From Bacteroidales bacterium (lineage in GTDB: Bacteria > Bacteroidota > Bacteroidia > Bacteroidales > UBA932), in assembly GCA_016290835.1 (NCBI GenBank), contig JAEEVG010000010.1:1-51434 (forward strand): a stretch of DNA of 51,434 nucleotides. Direction: 5' to 3'. The notes beneath the pieces were generated by a model that had not been told where the DNA came from, did not search any database, and worked only from the letters and a program-made list of their open reading frames with translations. How positions within the stretch are numbered: position 1 is the first letter of the stretch; each line of letters starts with the position of its first letter. The translations under genes and the position numbers were made by a program. Positions 8,111 to 18,912 of the stretch are shown here, piece after piece.

Positions 8111-9157
8111 ATGCGAACCAAATCTCTTCTCCTCGCAGTGCTGGCCCTCGCGCTGGCCGCCTGCAACTCCGCCCCTTCCGGATCCCTGCCCCGCGGAGAA
8201 TCCCCCGTGGACACCGCCGAGTTCGACAAAGTCTTCGATGATGTGACCGCCGTGCCCGGCGACAGCCTGCACAGCCTGATGGTCATCAAGGACGGCAAAG
8301 TCATCTACGAACGCTATGCTCCCGGCCATGGCCCGGACGAGGCGCACGTGATGAACTCCGTCAGCAAGAGTTTCCTCTCCTGCGCCGTCGGTTTCGCCAT
8401 CCAGGAGGGTCTGCTGACCGTCCAGGACAAGGTAATCGATTATTTCAACGACGACGAACTGCCGCCCGCGGCGGAACGCAGCGAGCGCCTGACGGGCCTG
8501 ACCATCCACGACCTGCTCCGCATGTCCTCCGGCTTCCAGCACGGCAACATCGACCGGCAGCACTCCGAGAACTGGGCGAAGGATGTTTTCGCCATCCCGC
8601 AGACCTGGGATCCCGGGACCCGCTTCAACTACAACAGCATGAACAGCTACCTGCTGTCGGTCATCGTCTCCCGCGTGACCGGAGAGAAAGTGAACGATTA
8701 TCTGCAGCCGCGCCTCTTCACGCCCCTGTCGATCGAATCGCACGAGTGGCAGGAGTCCCCGCAGGGCTACAACGCCGGCGGCTGGGGGATGTACATCACG
8801 ACCGAATCCCTCGCCAAGATTTCCCTCTTCGTACTCCAGAAGGGTGTCTGGAACGGCAAGCGCCTGCTGAACGAGGCCTGGTTCGACGAGGCCTGCAAAG
8901 CCCAGATCATGGAATATGAGGGCGAGGACATCAGCCCGGAGGAAGCCGCCGTCAAGTACGCCGGCGACCAGTGGAACATGGGCTACGGCTACCAGTTCTG
9001 GATGGATGACTGCGGCGGCTGCCGCCTGGACGGCGCCCGCGGACAGTTCGGCATCGTGATGCCGGACAAGAACGCTGTCATCGCCACTACGGCTGATGTT
9101 CGTAATAACAAAATCCTCTTCTACTCGGCCTGGAAACATATCCACGACCTGCTGTAG
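8111..9157 (+). CDS. Serine beta-lactamase-like (class C/PBP4*-type) lipoprotein hydrolase
   Basis: Exported serine hydrolase of the beta-lactamase/transpeptidase-like family; members are esterases, D-aminopeptidases or peptidoglycan-modifying enzymes. The 348-residue protein starts with a lipoprotein signal, MRTKSLLLAVLALALAAC, with Cys18 as the lipidation site. The catalytic SxxK is at 83-86 (SVSK) and the YxS/N tyrosine at 174 (FNYNSMNSY). A C-terminal GARGQFG strand stands where the third motif is expected. An upstream in-frame ATG at 8087 was rejected because it falls inside the -7 promoter box. The gene is bracketed by two similar terminators and seems to be its own transcription unit. 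The substrate cannot be read from sequence; a true antibiotic-resistance role is not supported. Confidence 0.88.
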   Translation: MRTKSLLLAVLALALAACNSAPSGSLPRGESPVDTAEFDKVFDDVTAVPGDSLHSLMVIKDGKVIYERYAPGHGPDEAHVMNSVSKSFLSCAVGFAIQEGLLTVQDKVIDYFNDDELPPAAERSERLTGLTIHDLLRMSSGFQHGNIDRQHSENWAKDVFAIPQTWDPGTRFNYNSMNSYLLSVIVSRVTGEKVNDYLQPRLFTPLSIESHEWQESPQGYNAGGWGMYITTESLAKISLFVLQKGVWNGKRLLNEAWFDEACKAQIMEYEGEDISPEEAAVKYAGDQWNMGYGYQFWMDDCGGCRLDGARGQFGIVMPDKNAVIATTADVRNNKILFYSAWKHIHDLL

Positions 9158-9191
9158 ACCCCGTCCCGGCCGTTCACGAAACACCTGAAAA

Positions 9192-9228
9192 AACTGCCGC
9201 AATCGCGTTTTTCGTGATTGCGGCAGTT
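9192..9228. terminator. Bidirectional terminator between convergent genes
   Basis: A 16-bp stem (9192-9207 with 9213-9228, one G-T pair) with a TTTTT loop lies between the serine hydrolase (plus) and the small secreted protein (minus). It is flanked by A-rich sequence on the left and T-rich sequence on the right, so it can serve both genes. Confidence 0.85.
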
Positions 9229-9251
9229 ATTTGTCTTTTCCGGCCCGGAGC

Positions 9252-9701
9252 CTATTTCTCCGGACCCAGCATGTAGCCATAGACGGTGTCGGGCGCCGAG
9301 AACGGATAGAAGACCAGCACACGCCGGATGCCGCTCTCGTGGGTGCAGAACCAGAATCGGCAGCCGGCATTGTTGCCGTCCAGGGCCTCGTATTCCACAT
9401 AGGACCAACCGTCTCGCGTTTGGAAGGGTTGGCTCTCCGTCATCAGGTTGTAATGCTTGTCCTTTTTGCCTTTCAGCGAGAGGACGGCCTCTTTCTTGTC
9501 TAAATCGACCTTGAGCTCGCCGGAGGTCTTACGCCAACGGGGAATATTGGTCTCGCCGATGGTCCGCTTTGGCGCGGCCTGCACGATGGCGATACCGCCT
9601 TTGACTCTGCCCCAGCCGGATTCGACGACCTGCCAGGTCTGTGCGTTTGCAGCCGTGCCGAAAAACAGCGCGGCGACCAAAAGTAGAAGATATCTTTTCA
9701 T
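9252..9701 (-). CDS. Small secreted protein of unknown function
   Basis: A 149-residue protein that I do not recognise. The start chosen gives a clean signal peptide, MKRYLLLLVAALFFGTAANA, with cleavage after ANA; ten further in-frame residues upstream would spoil it. The mature part is about 130 residues, with alternating strands (SGWGRVKGGIAIVQA, LKVDLDKKEAVLSLKGKK, WSYVEYEALDGNNAGCRFWFC, IRRVLVFYPF) that suggest a single beta-sandwich domain in the periplasm. There is no lipobox and no catalytic motif. It is transcribed away from mraZ and convergent with the serine hydrolase gene. Confidence 0.7.
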   Translation of the reverse strand: MKRYLLLLVAALFFGTAANAQTWQVVESGWGRVKGGIAIVQAAPKRTIGETNIPRWRKTSGELKVDLDKKEAVLSLKGKKDKHYNLMTESQPFQTRDGWSYVEYEALDGNNAGCRFWFCTHESGIRRVLVFYPFSAPDTVYGYMLGPEK

Positions 9702-9735
9702 AACGAGAATCGTTTTCTCTTCCCCTTGCAAGAAT

Positions 9736-9772
9736 CATTCCACCCCCGGGAAAGTCCTCTCCCGAAGGAATG
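9736..9772. repeat. Imperfect inverted repeat, possible dispersed intergenic element
   Basis: CATTCC (9736-9741) pairs with GGAATG (9767-9772), and inner CGGGA (9747-9751) with TCCCG (9760-9764). The minus strand ends GGTGGAATGATTC, resembling the GGAATGACA ends seen at other intergenic sites in this window. Confidence 0.35.
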
Positions 9773-9838
9773 CATCACCTCTTTCGACAAACAGTGGAAA
9801 AAAATGTAATAGAATGGAAGAAAATGGAAAATTTTTTC

Positions 9839-9846
9839 TATCTTTG
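9839..9846 (+). promoter_or_regulatory. -7 promoter box for the division/cell-wall operon
   Basis: TATCTTTG is an exact TAnnTTTG match 27 nt upstream of the mraZ ATG. It is the only plausible promoter seen before the long plus-strand gene run that ends with gltX. MraZ normally binds repeats upstream of its own gene; I could not pick out a convincing set here. Confidence 0.65.
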
Positions 9847-9872
9847 TCCCTTGCGTATAAGAATTGAACAAA

Positions 9873-10325
9873 ATGGTCACTTTCATCGGCGAATACACAT
9901 CCAAAGTGGACGACAAAGGGAGGCTGGTCCTTCCCGCGCCGCTCAAGGGTGCGATGCCGCCCGGAAGCGATATGAGGTTCGTCGTCAAAAAAGATCTTTT
10001 CGAGCCTTGCCTGGAAATGTACTGCTTCGAAGAATGGGAGCGCCAGTCCGGCAAGGTCATGGACAGTCTCGACCTCACGTTCAACCAACAGCACAAAACA
10101 TTCTGGAGAGAATATCTGCGGGATCGTGACATCGTCGAGCCGGACGCCAAGTTCGGCCGCATCTCGATCAGCCGCAAGCTCCTTGATTCCATTGGTGTGA
10201 ACAAAGAAGTGGTTTTCTCCGGCAATGATTTCAAGATCGAGATCTGGGCCAAGGAGCGGTTCGAGACGTCCAGGTTGTCGAACGAAGAATTCATTGCCAT
10301 CGCGGAAAGCCTCTCGAAAAAGTAG
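9873..10325 (+). CDS. mraZ: Transcriptional regulator MraZ
   Basis: First gene of the division and cell-wall cluster. MraZ is a DNA-binding protein with two SpoVT-AbrB-like swapped-hairpin halves and controls this cluster in other bacteria. The 150-residue product has the first-half signature MVTFIGEYTSKVDDKGRLVLPAPLK and the second-half equivalent DAKFGRISISRKLLDSIGV, which is the usual duplicated arrangement and length. I chose the ATG at 9873 over an in-frame TTG at 9864, because MVTFxGxY is the usual N-terminus. The gene ends 11 bp before rsmH. Confidence 0.95.
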   Translation: MVTFIGEYTSKVDDKGRLVLPAPLKGAMPPGSDMRFVVKKDLFEPCLEMYCFEEWERQSGKVMDSLDLTFNQQHKTFWREYLRDRDIVEPDAKFGRISISRKLLDSIGVNKEVVFSGNDFKIEIWAKERFETSRLSNEEFIAIAESLSKK

Positions 10326-10336
10326 AGGTCCGCGCG

Positions 10337-11242
10337 ATGTCCGAATACCACAATCCCGTACTCCTGAACCCCAGCATCGACGCGTTGCTCCTCAACGCGG
10401 ACGGCTTCTATGCCGACGCCACCTTCGGCGGGGGCGGCCACAGCCGCGAGATTCTCCGGCGCCTCTCCCCCAAAGGCCGCCTGATGGCTTTCGACCGCGA
10501 CGAAGATGCCCTTGCGCAGGCCCCCGACGACCCGCGCTTCATTCTTATACACAATAACTTCCGTTTCATCCACAACTATACCCTCCTCCACGCGGAGGAA
10601 GGGCTCGACGGGATACTCGCCGACCTGGGCGTGAGTTCCCACCAGTTCGACACGGCGGACAGGGGCTTCTCCTTCCGCTTCCCCCAGGCCCCGCTCGATA
10701 TGCGAATGAACGTGCAGGGTGGTAAGACCGCCTCTGACATCGTCAATTCTTATACGCAAGAAGAATTGGAAAAGATCTTCCGGCTTTACGGAGAGGTCGA
10801 CAACGCCCACCAGCTCGCCCGGCTCATCGCCGCAGGGCGGGAGGACGCGCCGATCCTCACCACCGACGACCTCGACCATGCCATTGCGGCAGCCCTGCCC
10901 TCATTCGCCCAGCATAAGTACCTCGCCAAGGTCTACCAGGCCCTGCGCATCGAGGTCAACGAGGAGATGCGCTCCCTGGAGAAATTCCTCTCCGGCGCCG
11001 CCGCCTCCCTCAAACCCGGCGGCCGGCTGGTCGTCATCACCTACCACTCCCTCGAAGACCGGATGGTCAAGAACTTCATCCGTTCCGGCAACATCGCGGG
11101 CATCGAGACCAAAGACGTCTTCGGGCGGAGCAGCGCGCCCCTGAAGGCCGTCGGCCGCAAGCCGATCCTCCCCGAAGAAGAGGAGATCGCAAGCAACACC
11201 CGTGCGCGCAGCGCCAAACTCAGAATCGCGGAGAAGATATGA
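10337..11242 (+). CDS. rsmH: 16S rRNA (cytosine-1402-N4)-methyltransferase RsmH
   Basis: Methylates N4 of C1402 in 16S rRNA using S-adenosylmethionine. The 301-residue protein opens with the family motif YHNPVLLNPSIDALL. The SAM-binding loop DATFGGGGHSREIL and the segment GILADLGVSSHQFD follow, then the conserved DMRMN and the C-terminal ITYHSLEDRMVKNFI. Length is normal (about 300). The stop overlaps the ftsL start by ATGA, showing translational coupling within the cluster. Confidence 0.97.
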   Translation: MSEYHNPVLLNPSIDALLLNADGFYADATFGGGGHSREILRRLSPKGRLMAFDRDEDALAQAPDDPRFILIHNNFRFIHNYTLLHAEEGLDGILADLGVSSHQFDTADRGFSFRFPQAPLDMRMNVQGGKTASDIVNSYTQEELEKIFRLYGEVDNAHQLARLIAAGREDAPILTTDDLDHAIAAALPSFAQHKYLAKVYQALRIEVNEEMRSLEKFLSGAAASLKPGGRLVVITYHSLEDRMVKNFIRSGNIAGIETKDVFGRSSAPLKAVGRKPILPEEEEIASNTRARSAKLRIAEKI

Positions 11243-11586
11243 AGACCTGGAAGATCGCAGACATCGGCTTGTTCTTCAAGAACAGCTTCCTCGCCATCCT
11301 GAAGGGCGAGTTCCTGCTCCGCCTCAACATCGGGCGCTATTTCATCCACATCGCCTACACCTTCCTGCTGTTCGGCCTCGCCATCTGGTTCAGCCTGATG
11401 ATCGAGACCACGATGAGCAAGGTGGAGAAGAACAAGGCGGAACTCAAAGAGCTCGAGATCGTGCATTCGCAGAAGGTCTTCGAGATTGTCAACGTCAGCC
11501 GGCGCGCCAGCGTGGAGCAGCTGCTCGGCGAGATGGGATCCAAGGTCACGGAGGCTGAACAGCCCGCAATCATCGTCCGGAAATGA
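11239..11586 (+). CDS. ftsL: FtsL-like small membrane division protein
   Basis: A 115-residue protein with one membrane segment around 36-56 (HIAYTFLLFGLAIWFSLMI). It is followed by a charged, heptad-rich stretch (TTMSKVEKNKAELKELEIVHSQKVFEI) that reads as a coiled coil. This is the architecture of FtsL, which works with FtsQ/FtsB homologues to activate septal peptidoglycan synthesis. Sequence is poorly conserved across the family, so the call rests on topology and on its place between rsmH and ftsI. It overlaps both neighbours by 4 bp (ATGA). Confidence 0.8.
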   Translation: MKTWKIADIGLFFKNSFLAILKGEFLLRLNIGRYFIHIAYTFLLFGLAIWFSLMIETTMSKVEKNKAELKELEIVHSQKVFEIVNVSRRASVEQLLGEMGSKVTEAEQPAIIVRK

Positions 11587-13479
11587 GTACGCAAGCGTCC
11601 ACAGTCAAGCCCAAGAAGCAGCGGGACCGGATCGGCCTGATCCTCTACCTGCTGTATGTGCTGCTGCTCGCCGCATCGGTGCTGCTCATCGCGCGCATCG
11701 TCAGCATCCAGCTCTTCTTCCGTCCGGAGGCCAAGATCGCCGACGCCCTGACCCCGTCCAATACCGTCAGCGTCATCGAACCCGCCCGCGGCAACATCCT
11801 GGACGCCGAGGGACGCCTGCTCGCCATCTCCTGCCCGACCTACCAGTTCTACATGGACTGCACCGTACTCAAGGACACCAACACCCCGGAGAAGGAACAG
11901 GCCTGGCTCGAGAAAGCCCGCGAACTCTCCAAGGGCCTCGCCGCGGAGTTCCCCGAGCGCAACGCAGACCAATACTACAAGCTCATCAAGGACAGCCGCG
12001 CCGCCGGCAAGAAATATGTCCGCATCGGCCGCCCGGTGGACCGCAACGCCTACAACCGCATCATCGAACTGCCCCTCTTCCGGGAGGGACGCTACAACAG
12101 CGGAATGATCGTGGAGCAGGAGAACATCCGCCAGTATCCCTACGGCAAGCTCGCCCGCCGCACCATCGGCTTCGTGCGCAACAACAAATCCACCGTCGCC
12201 AACACCCACATCGGCCTCGAGGGCAAATTCGACTACGTCCTGCACGGGCAGGAAGGCCGCGAATGGATGCGCGTGACCGACTACGGCCGGGTGCGCAACA
12301 GCGACAGCGCCTATGTCAAGGCCGTGGACGGAAAGGACCTGCGCATTACCCTCAACATTGATTACCAGGACATCGCCGACAAGGCGCTCCGCGAGCAGGT
12401 CGCCGAGGAACCTGACCTCGAAGGCGCCTGCCTCGTGCTGATGGAGACCTCCACCGGAGCCATCCGCGCGATGGTCAACCTCGTCCGCGAAGACGGCACC
12501 GGCCCCTTCGAGGAAATCCAGAACCTGGCCATCGGCCGCAAGGGCGAGCCTGGCTCGGTCTTCAAGACCGTCACCCTGATGTCCGTGCTCAACGACGGCT
12601 ACATCAAGAGCCTGGACGAGACCCTGCCCGCCACCAACGGCCACGTGGCCGGCACCTCCATCAACGACGCCCACATCCCCGACTTCGCCCGCCAGCATAG
12701 CACCAACCGCATCTCGATCCTGGACGGCTTCAAAATCTCGTCCAACTACGTCTTCGCCACCCTGGCTGTGCAGAACTACGGCATCGACAAGACCAAGCCC
12801 CGCGGCAAGGGGCTCGAAAAGACCGAGAAATTCCTGCAGAACATCTACAACTACAAGCTCGGCGAGGCGTTCAACTTCGACCTGGACGGTCTCCAGACCC
12901 CGACGATCCCCAGTCCCTCCACCCGCTACTGGTCGGACACCGACCTGGGTTCCATCGGCTTCGGCTACAGCACCGAGGAGACCCCGATGCATATCCTGAC
13001 CTTCTACAACGCCATCGCCAACAAAGGGCGGATGATGAAGCCCTATCTGGTCGAGGACATCGAGCAGAACGGGGTGGTGGTCGAGAAGCGGGGCCCGGGC
13101 GTGCTCAACGCCGCCGTCTGTTCGCACGCCGTCGCGGATACCATCACCCGCGCGCTCAAGGCCGTGACCGAGGAAGGTACCGCCAAACGCCTCAAGGACG
13201 CCAAATGCACCGTGGCCGGCAAGACCGGCACCTCCTTCGGCACCTTCGAGAACGGCCAGTATTCCGACGCATCCGGGCGGCGTAAATACCAGGGCACCTT
13301 CGTGGGCTTCTTCCCGGCCGACGACCCGCAATACAGCATCATCTGTTCGGTCTATTCCAAGCCCACGGGCAAGAGTTTCCAGGGCGGCGGCATCCCCGCA
13401 CGCGCCGTGCGGACCGTCATCGACAAACTATATAACATCGACCCCTATTTCCGGCCTGAACTGAAAAAAGAGAATCCTG

Positions 13480-13493
<14 letters not shown>
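11583..13493 (+). CDS. ftsI: Septal peptidoglycan transpeptidase FtsI (PBP3)
   Basis: Class B penicillin-binding protein that crosslinks septal peptidoglycan. The 636-residue protein has a short cytoplasmic tail rich in lysine, a membrane anchor at about 20-43 (ILYLLYVLLLAASVLLIARIVSIQLFF), and a PBP dimerisation/pedestal domain starting near the NTVSVIEPARGNILDAEGR motif. The transpeptidase domain carries all three active-site motifs: SVFK (Ser325, Lys328), SSN (386-388) and KTGT (547-550). No PASTA domain is present. It overlaps ftsL by 4 bp and murE by 14 bp. Confidence 0.97.
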
Positions 13494-15008
<1,515 letters not shown>

Positions 15009-15015
<7 letters not shown>

Positions 15016-16166
15016 ATCACCTTGTAGAATGGCTGGAGAGCTTCGGGTGGCACATCCCCGGAGCCGGCCTTTTCAACTACCTCTCCTTCCGCGCCATGCT
15101 CGCCGCCGTGATCAGTATGCTGATCGCCTTCTTCGCCGGCGGACGCATCATCCGCCGCCTGCGCCGCCTGCAGATCGGGGAGGACATCCGCGACCTCGGC
15201 CTCGAGGGCCAGATGCAAAAGAAAGGCACCCCCACGATGGGTGGCCTGATCATCATCGTAGCCGTGCTCGGAGCCGCCCTGCTGGTCTGCCGGCTGGACA
15301 GCATCTACACCTTGCTGCTGGTCGTGACCACACTCTGGTGCGGAGCGATCGGCTTTGCAGACGACTATATCAAAGTATTCAAACACAATAAGGAAGGGAT
15401 GAGCGAGCGCGGCAAACTCATTCTCCAGTTCGGGCTCGGCCTGTTCATCGCCCTGACCGTCTGCATCAGCCCTTCCATCCCCACCGACCGGCTCATCACG
15501 ACCATTCCCTTCGTCAAGGCCCACGAGTTCGACTACTCCTGGCTCTCCCCCTTCCACGGGCAGCTGGGCGTGTACTGCTCCTGGGGAATCTACATGCTGA
15601 TGATCATCGTGGTGATCCTGGCCTGCTCCAACGGCACCAACCTCACCGACGGAATGGACGGTCTCGCAGCCGGCACCTCCGCCATCGTGGGCGTGGCCCT
15701 GGGTATCATCGCCTGGCTGAGCGGCGACGTGCTGAATGCCCGCTACCTCAACATTATGTATATCCCCGGCGCGGGCGAGGTGGCCATCTATATGGCGGCC
15801 TTCGCGGGCGCCCTGCTGGGCTTCCTGTGGTACAACACCTTCCCGGCGCAGGTCTTCATGGGCGACACCGGAAGCCTGACCATCGGCGGGGTGATCGGCG
15901 TGAGCGCCGTGCTGATTCGCAAAGAACTCCTGCTGCCGATCCTCTGCGGCATCTTCCTGATGGAGAGCCTCTCGGTGATCATCCAGCGCAGGTATTTCAA
16001 ATACACCAAGAAAAAATACGGCGAAGGCCGCCGCGTCTTCCTGATGGCGCCGCTCCACCATCATTACCAGAAACAGGGCATTCCGGAGCCCCGGATCGTG
16101 ACCCGTTTCTGGATCATCGGCATCATCCTGGCCGTCGGGACGCTGGCCTTGCTGAAAATCAGATAA
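15009..16166 (+). CDS. mraY: Phospho-MurNAc-pentapeptide transferase MraY
   Basis: Integral membrane enzyme moving phospho-MurNAc-pentapeptide from UDP to undecaprenyl phosphate to form lipid I. The 385-residue protein has about ten hydrophobic segments. Family motifs present include KKGTPTMGGLIIIV, the aspartates in GFADDYIKVFK, the NLTDGMDGLA motif, GFLWYNTFPAQVFMGDTGS and the loop histidines PLHHHYQ. Overlaps murE by 7 bp; murD follows after 17 bp. No murF precedes it, unlike the proteobacterial cluster. Confidence 0.97.
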
Positions 16167-16183
16167 TTGCAGAAGAAAGAGAT

Positions 16184-17521
16184 ATGAGAATCGTAGTATT
16201 GGGAGGAGCAGAGAGCGGCGTGGGAGCCGCCGTGCTTGCCAAAGTCAAGGGTTTCGACGTCTTCCTGTCCGACAACGGGACGATCAAGGACGAGTATCAG
16301 CAGACCCTCCGCCAGTGGGAGATCCCCTTCGAGCAGGGCGGACACACGCCCGAGCGCGTGCTCAACGCCGATGAGGTGGTCAAGAGCCCGGGCATCCCCG
16401 CCACGGCGCCGATGGTGAAGGCCTTGCACGCGCAGGGGACGCACATCATTTCCGAAATCGAATTCGCCGCCCGTTACGACAGTGCCAAGAAAATCTGCGT
16501 GACCGGTTCCAACGGCAAGACCACGACCACCTCGCTGATTTATCACCTGTTCCGGGAAGCCGGCCTGGACGCCGGCCTGGGCGGCAACATCGGCAAGAGC
16601 TACGCGATGCAGGTCGCAACCGAAAAGCACGACTACTACGTGCTGGAAATCAGCAGCTTCCAGTTGGACGACGCCTATGATTTCCGGCCCGACATCGCCA
16701 TCATCACCAACATCACCCCGGACCACCTCGATCGTTACGACCACAAGATCGAGAACTATGCCCGGGCCAAGTTCCGCATCGCCCGCAACCTCCGGCCGGA
16801 AGACTGTTTCATCTTCGACTCCGACGACGCCATCACCATCGCCCAACTGGACGAAATCGTCATCAAGGCCAAGATGCTCCCCTTCACCCAGGAGAAGGAG
16901 GTCCCGCAGGGCGCCTTCCTGCGCGACGACAAGATCGTGCTCCGCTACGAACAGGACGAGACTGAGATCTTCCTGCAGGAACTCGCCCTCGGCGGACGTC
17001 ACAACATTTACAACTCGATGGCCGCCGCCTTGGCCGCCAAGGCCTCCGGCATCAGCAACGAGGTCATCCGCAGCAGCCTGCGGACCTTCTCCCCCATCGA
17101 GCACCGGCTGGAGCCCGTACTCAGTATCGGCGACATCCTGTACATCAACGACTCCAAGGCCACGAACATCGACGCGGCCTGGTATGCCCTCGAGTGCCAG
17201 ACCCGGCCGGTCGTGTGGATCGTCGGCGGCACCGATAAGGGCAATGACTATTCGATTCTCGACAAGGTCGTGCGGCAGCGTGTCAAAGCCATCGTCTGCC
17301 TGGGGGTGGACAATGCCAAGATCCACGCCGCCTTCGAGAAGATCGTCGGCTCCGACAAGATCGTGGACACCCGGAGCGCCGCGCAGGCCGTCCAGGCCGC
17401 CGCGCGTTTCGCCGAGGCGGGCGACGTCGTGCTGCTGAGCCCGTGCTGCGCGAGTTTCGATCTGTTCAAGAATTACGAAGACCGCGGCCGCCAGTTCAAG
17501 GAAGCGGTCAGACATCTCTAA
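16184..17521 (+). CDS. murD: UDP-N-acetylmuramoylalanine--D-glutamate ligase MurD
   Basis: Cytoplasmic ATP-dependent ligase adding D-glutamate to UDP-MurNAc-L-Ala. The 445-residue protein starts with a Rossmann-like N-domain (VVLGGAESGVGAAVLAKVKGFDVFLSD). It continues with the P-loop VTGSNGKTTTTSLIYHL, the glutamate-binding SSFQLDDAYDF segment, NITPDHLDRY, and the C-domain with NDSKATNIDA and GGTDKGNDY. The ATG at 16184 is chosen because the Rossmann strand begins right after it; a longer open frame upstream overlaps mraY out of frame. An AGAAGAAAGA purine run lies just upstream. Confidence 0.97.
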   Translation: MRIVVLGGAESGVGAAVLAKVKGFDVFLSDNGTIKDEYQQTLRQWEIPFEQGGHTPERVLNADEVVKSPGIPATAPMVKALHAQGTHIISEIEFAARYDSAKKICVTGSNGKTTTTSLIYHLFREAGLDAGLGGNIGKSYAMQVATEKHDYYVLEISSFQLDDAYDFRPDIAIITNITPDHLDRYDHKIENYARAKFRIARNLRPEDCFIFDSDDAITIAQLDEIVIKAKMLPFTQEKEVPQGAFLRDDKIVLRYEQDETEIFLQELALGGRHNIYNSMAAALAAKASGISNEVIRSSLRTFSPIEHRLEPVLSIGDILYINDSKATNIDAAWYALECQTRPVVWIVGGTDKGNDYSILDKVVRQRVKAIVCLGVDNAKIHAAFEKIVGSDKIVDTRSAAQAVQAAARFAEAGDVVLLSPCCASFDLFKNYEDRGRQFKEAVRHL

Positions 17522-17526
17522 CAGCC

Positions 17527-18912
17527 ATGGCAGCGACAACGAAGAAGAAAAACGGTTTCTGGACCTTCGCGGACAGTTTCGAAGGAGACAAGGTGGTGTG
17601 GATCATCGTGCTCCTGCTGATCCTGTTCTCCATCGTCTGCATGTTCTCCTCTTCGTCCCGGCTGCTGCGCGACGGAATGACCCGCCTGGACCTGGTCAAG
17701 AACCAGTTCTTCGTGGTGCTCGCCGGCCTGGCGGTCATCATCGTCTGCTACAACATCAAGAATATCAAGTTCTTCCGCTGGTGCAGCAAATGGGGATTCC
17801 TCCTGTCGCTGGGCCTGCTGGTCCTGCTTGATCTCCATATCAACCTCCCGCCCGTCGTCAAGGCCCTCAACATCAACAACGCCTACCGCATCCTGTCCAT
17901 CGGAGGGTTCCAGGTCCACGTGTTCGAAGTGGTCAAGGTGGCGATGGTCCTCTACCTGGCCTGGGCCATGGATGCCCTCAAGCAGGGCGAACTCAAATGG
18001 CCGAAAAAACTCATCTGGAAGAAGATCCTCTACCTCTATGCCCCCTTCCTGATCATCTTCGCGCTGATCATCCCGGGCTCCAATTCCAGTGCCCTCATCA
18101 TCGGACTGCTGATGTTCGTGATGATCCTGCTGGGCGGAGGCAACTTCAAGGATATGCTCATTCTCGCCGCGGCCGGGGTCGCACTCATCGCACTCATCGT
18201 GGGGGTCTACAACATCACCAAGAACACCGAGCATCCCCTCTTCTCGCGCATCGGCACCGGTGTCGCACGCATCTTCGAAGAGGACCACTGGGAGCAGCAG
18301 GCGATCGATTCCCCGAAGGGATCCATTGCCTACCAGGAGGCCATCGACGCCATCCGCCAGCCCTACAGCGCCAAGATCGCCGTCAAGCAGGGCGGCCTGA
18401 CCGGCAAAGGGCCCGGACAGAGCACCCAGCGCTACGTGGTCCCGGACATGTCCGAGGACTTCATGTACAGTTTCATCATCGAAGAATACGGCCTCATCGG
18501 GGGGATCTTCGTGATCTTCCTCTATGTGTCGCTGCTCGCGCGCGGGTCCATCATCGCCCGCAACTGCGGCAGCGACCACTATGCCAAACTGACCGTGGCG
18601 GGACTGTGCCTGCTCATCACCGGCCAGGCCTTCCTGCACATGTTCGTCAATGCGGACATCGGTCCGATGACCGGACAGACCCTGCCGCTGATCAGCCACG
18701 GCAACTCTGCCTTCCTCTGCTTCAGCATCGCCTTCGGCATCATCCTGTCGTTCAGCCGGATTGCGACGCGCCGCATCGACAAGGAGACGCGAGCGGCCAC
18801 TCCGCTGGTGGAGATGCACGAGAGCGCGGTCCAGGACGGCCTCCAGGACCTGGAAGCCTATGAATCCGGACAAATCGACAACGAACTCAATAACCAAGAA
18901 TATGACTTATAA
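17527..18912 (+). CDS. ftsW: Septal peptidoglycan glycosyltransferase FtsW
   Basis: SEDS-family polytopic membrane protein that polymerises septal glycan strands together with FtsI. The 461-residue product has a basic N-terminal tail followed by about ten membrane spans. It carries the SEDS signatures QSTQRYVVPDMSEDFMYSFIIEEYGLIG and PMTGQTLPLISHGNSAF near the C-terminus. The ATG at 17527, 5 bp after the murD stop, is preferred over a longer frame that would overlap murD. The C-terminal cytoplasmic tail is acidic (residues about 425-461). It overlaps murG by 11 bp. Confidence 0.95.
   Translation: MAATTKKKNGFWTFADSFEGDKVVWIIVLLLILFSIVCMFSSSSRLLRDGMTRLDLVKNQFFVVLAGLAVIIVCYNIKNIKFFRWCSKWGFLLSLGLLVLLDLHINLPPVVKALNINNAYRILSIGGFQVHVFEVVKVAMVLYLAWAMDALKQGELKWPKKLIWKKILYLYAPFLIIFALIIPGSNSSALIIGLLMFVMILLGGGNFKDMLILAAAGVALIALIVGVYNITKNTEHPLFSRIGTGVARIFEEDHWEQQAIDSPKGSIAYQEAIDAIRQPYSAKIAVKQGGLTGKGPGQSTQRYVVPDMSEDFMYSFIIEEYGLIGGIFVIFLYVSLLARGSIIARNCGSDHYAKLTVAGLCLLITGQAFLHMFVNADIGPMTGQTLPLISHGNSAFLCFSIAFGIILSFSRIATRRIDKETRAATPLVEMHESAVQDGLQDLEAYESGQIDNELNNQEYDL

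Noticed and set aside
8111-9157. Antibiotic-resistance class C beta-lactamase
   Set aside because: Only the shared SxxK and Yx(N/S) fold motifs are visible. Such lipoproteins are usually general serine hydrolases, so resistance is not supported.
9864-9872. TTG start for mraZ
   Set aside because: The ATG at 9873 gives the conserved MraZ N-terminus; the TTG adds three residues without support.
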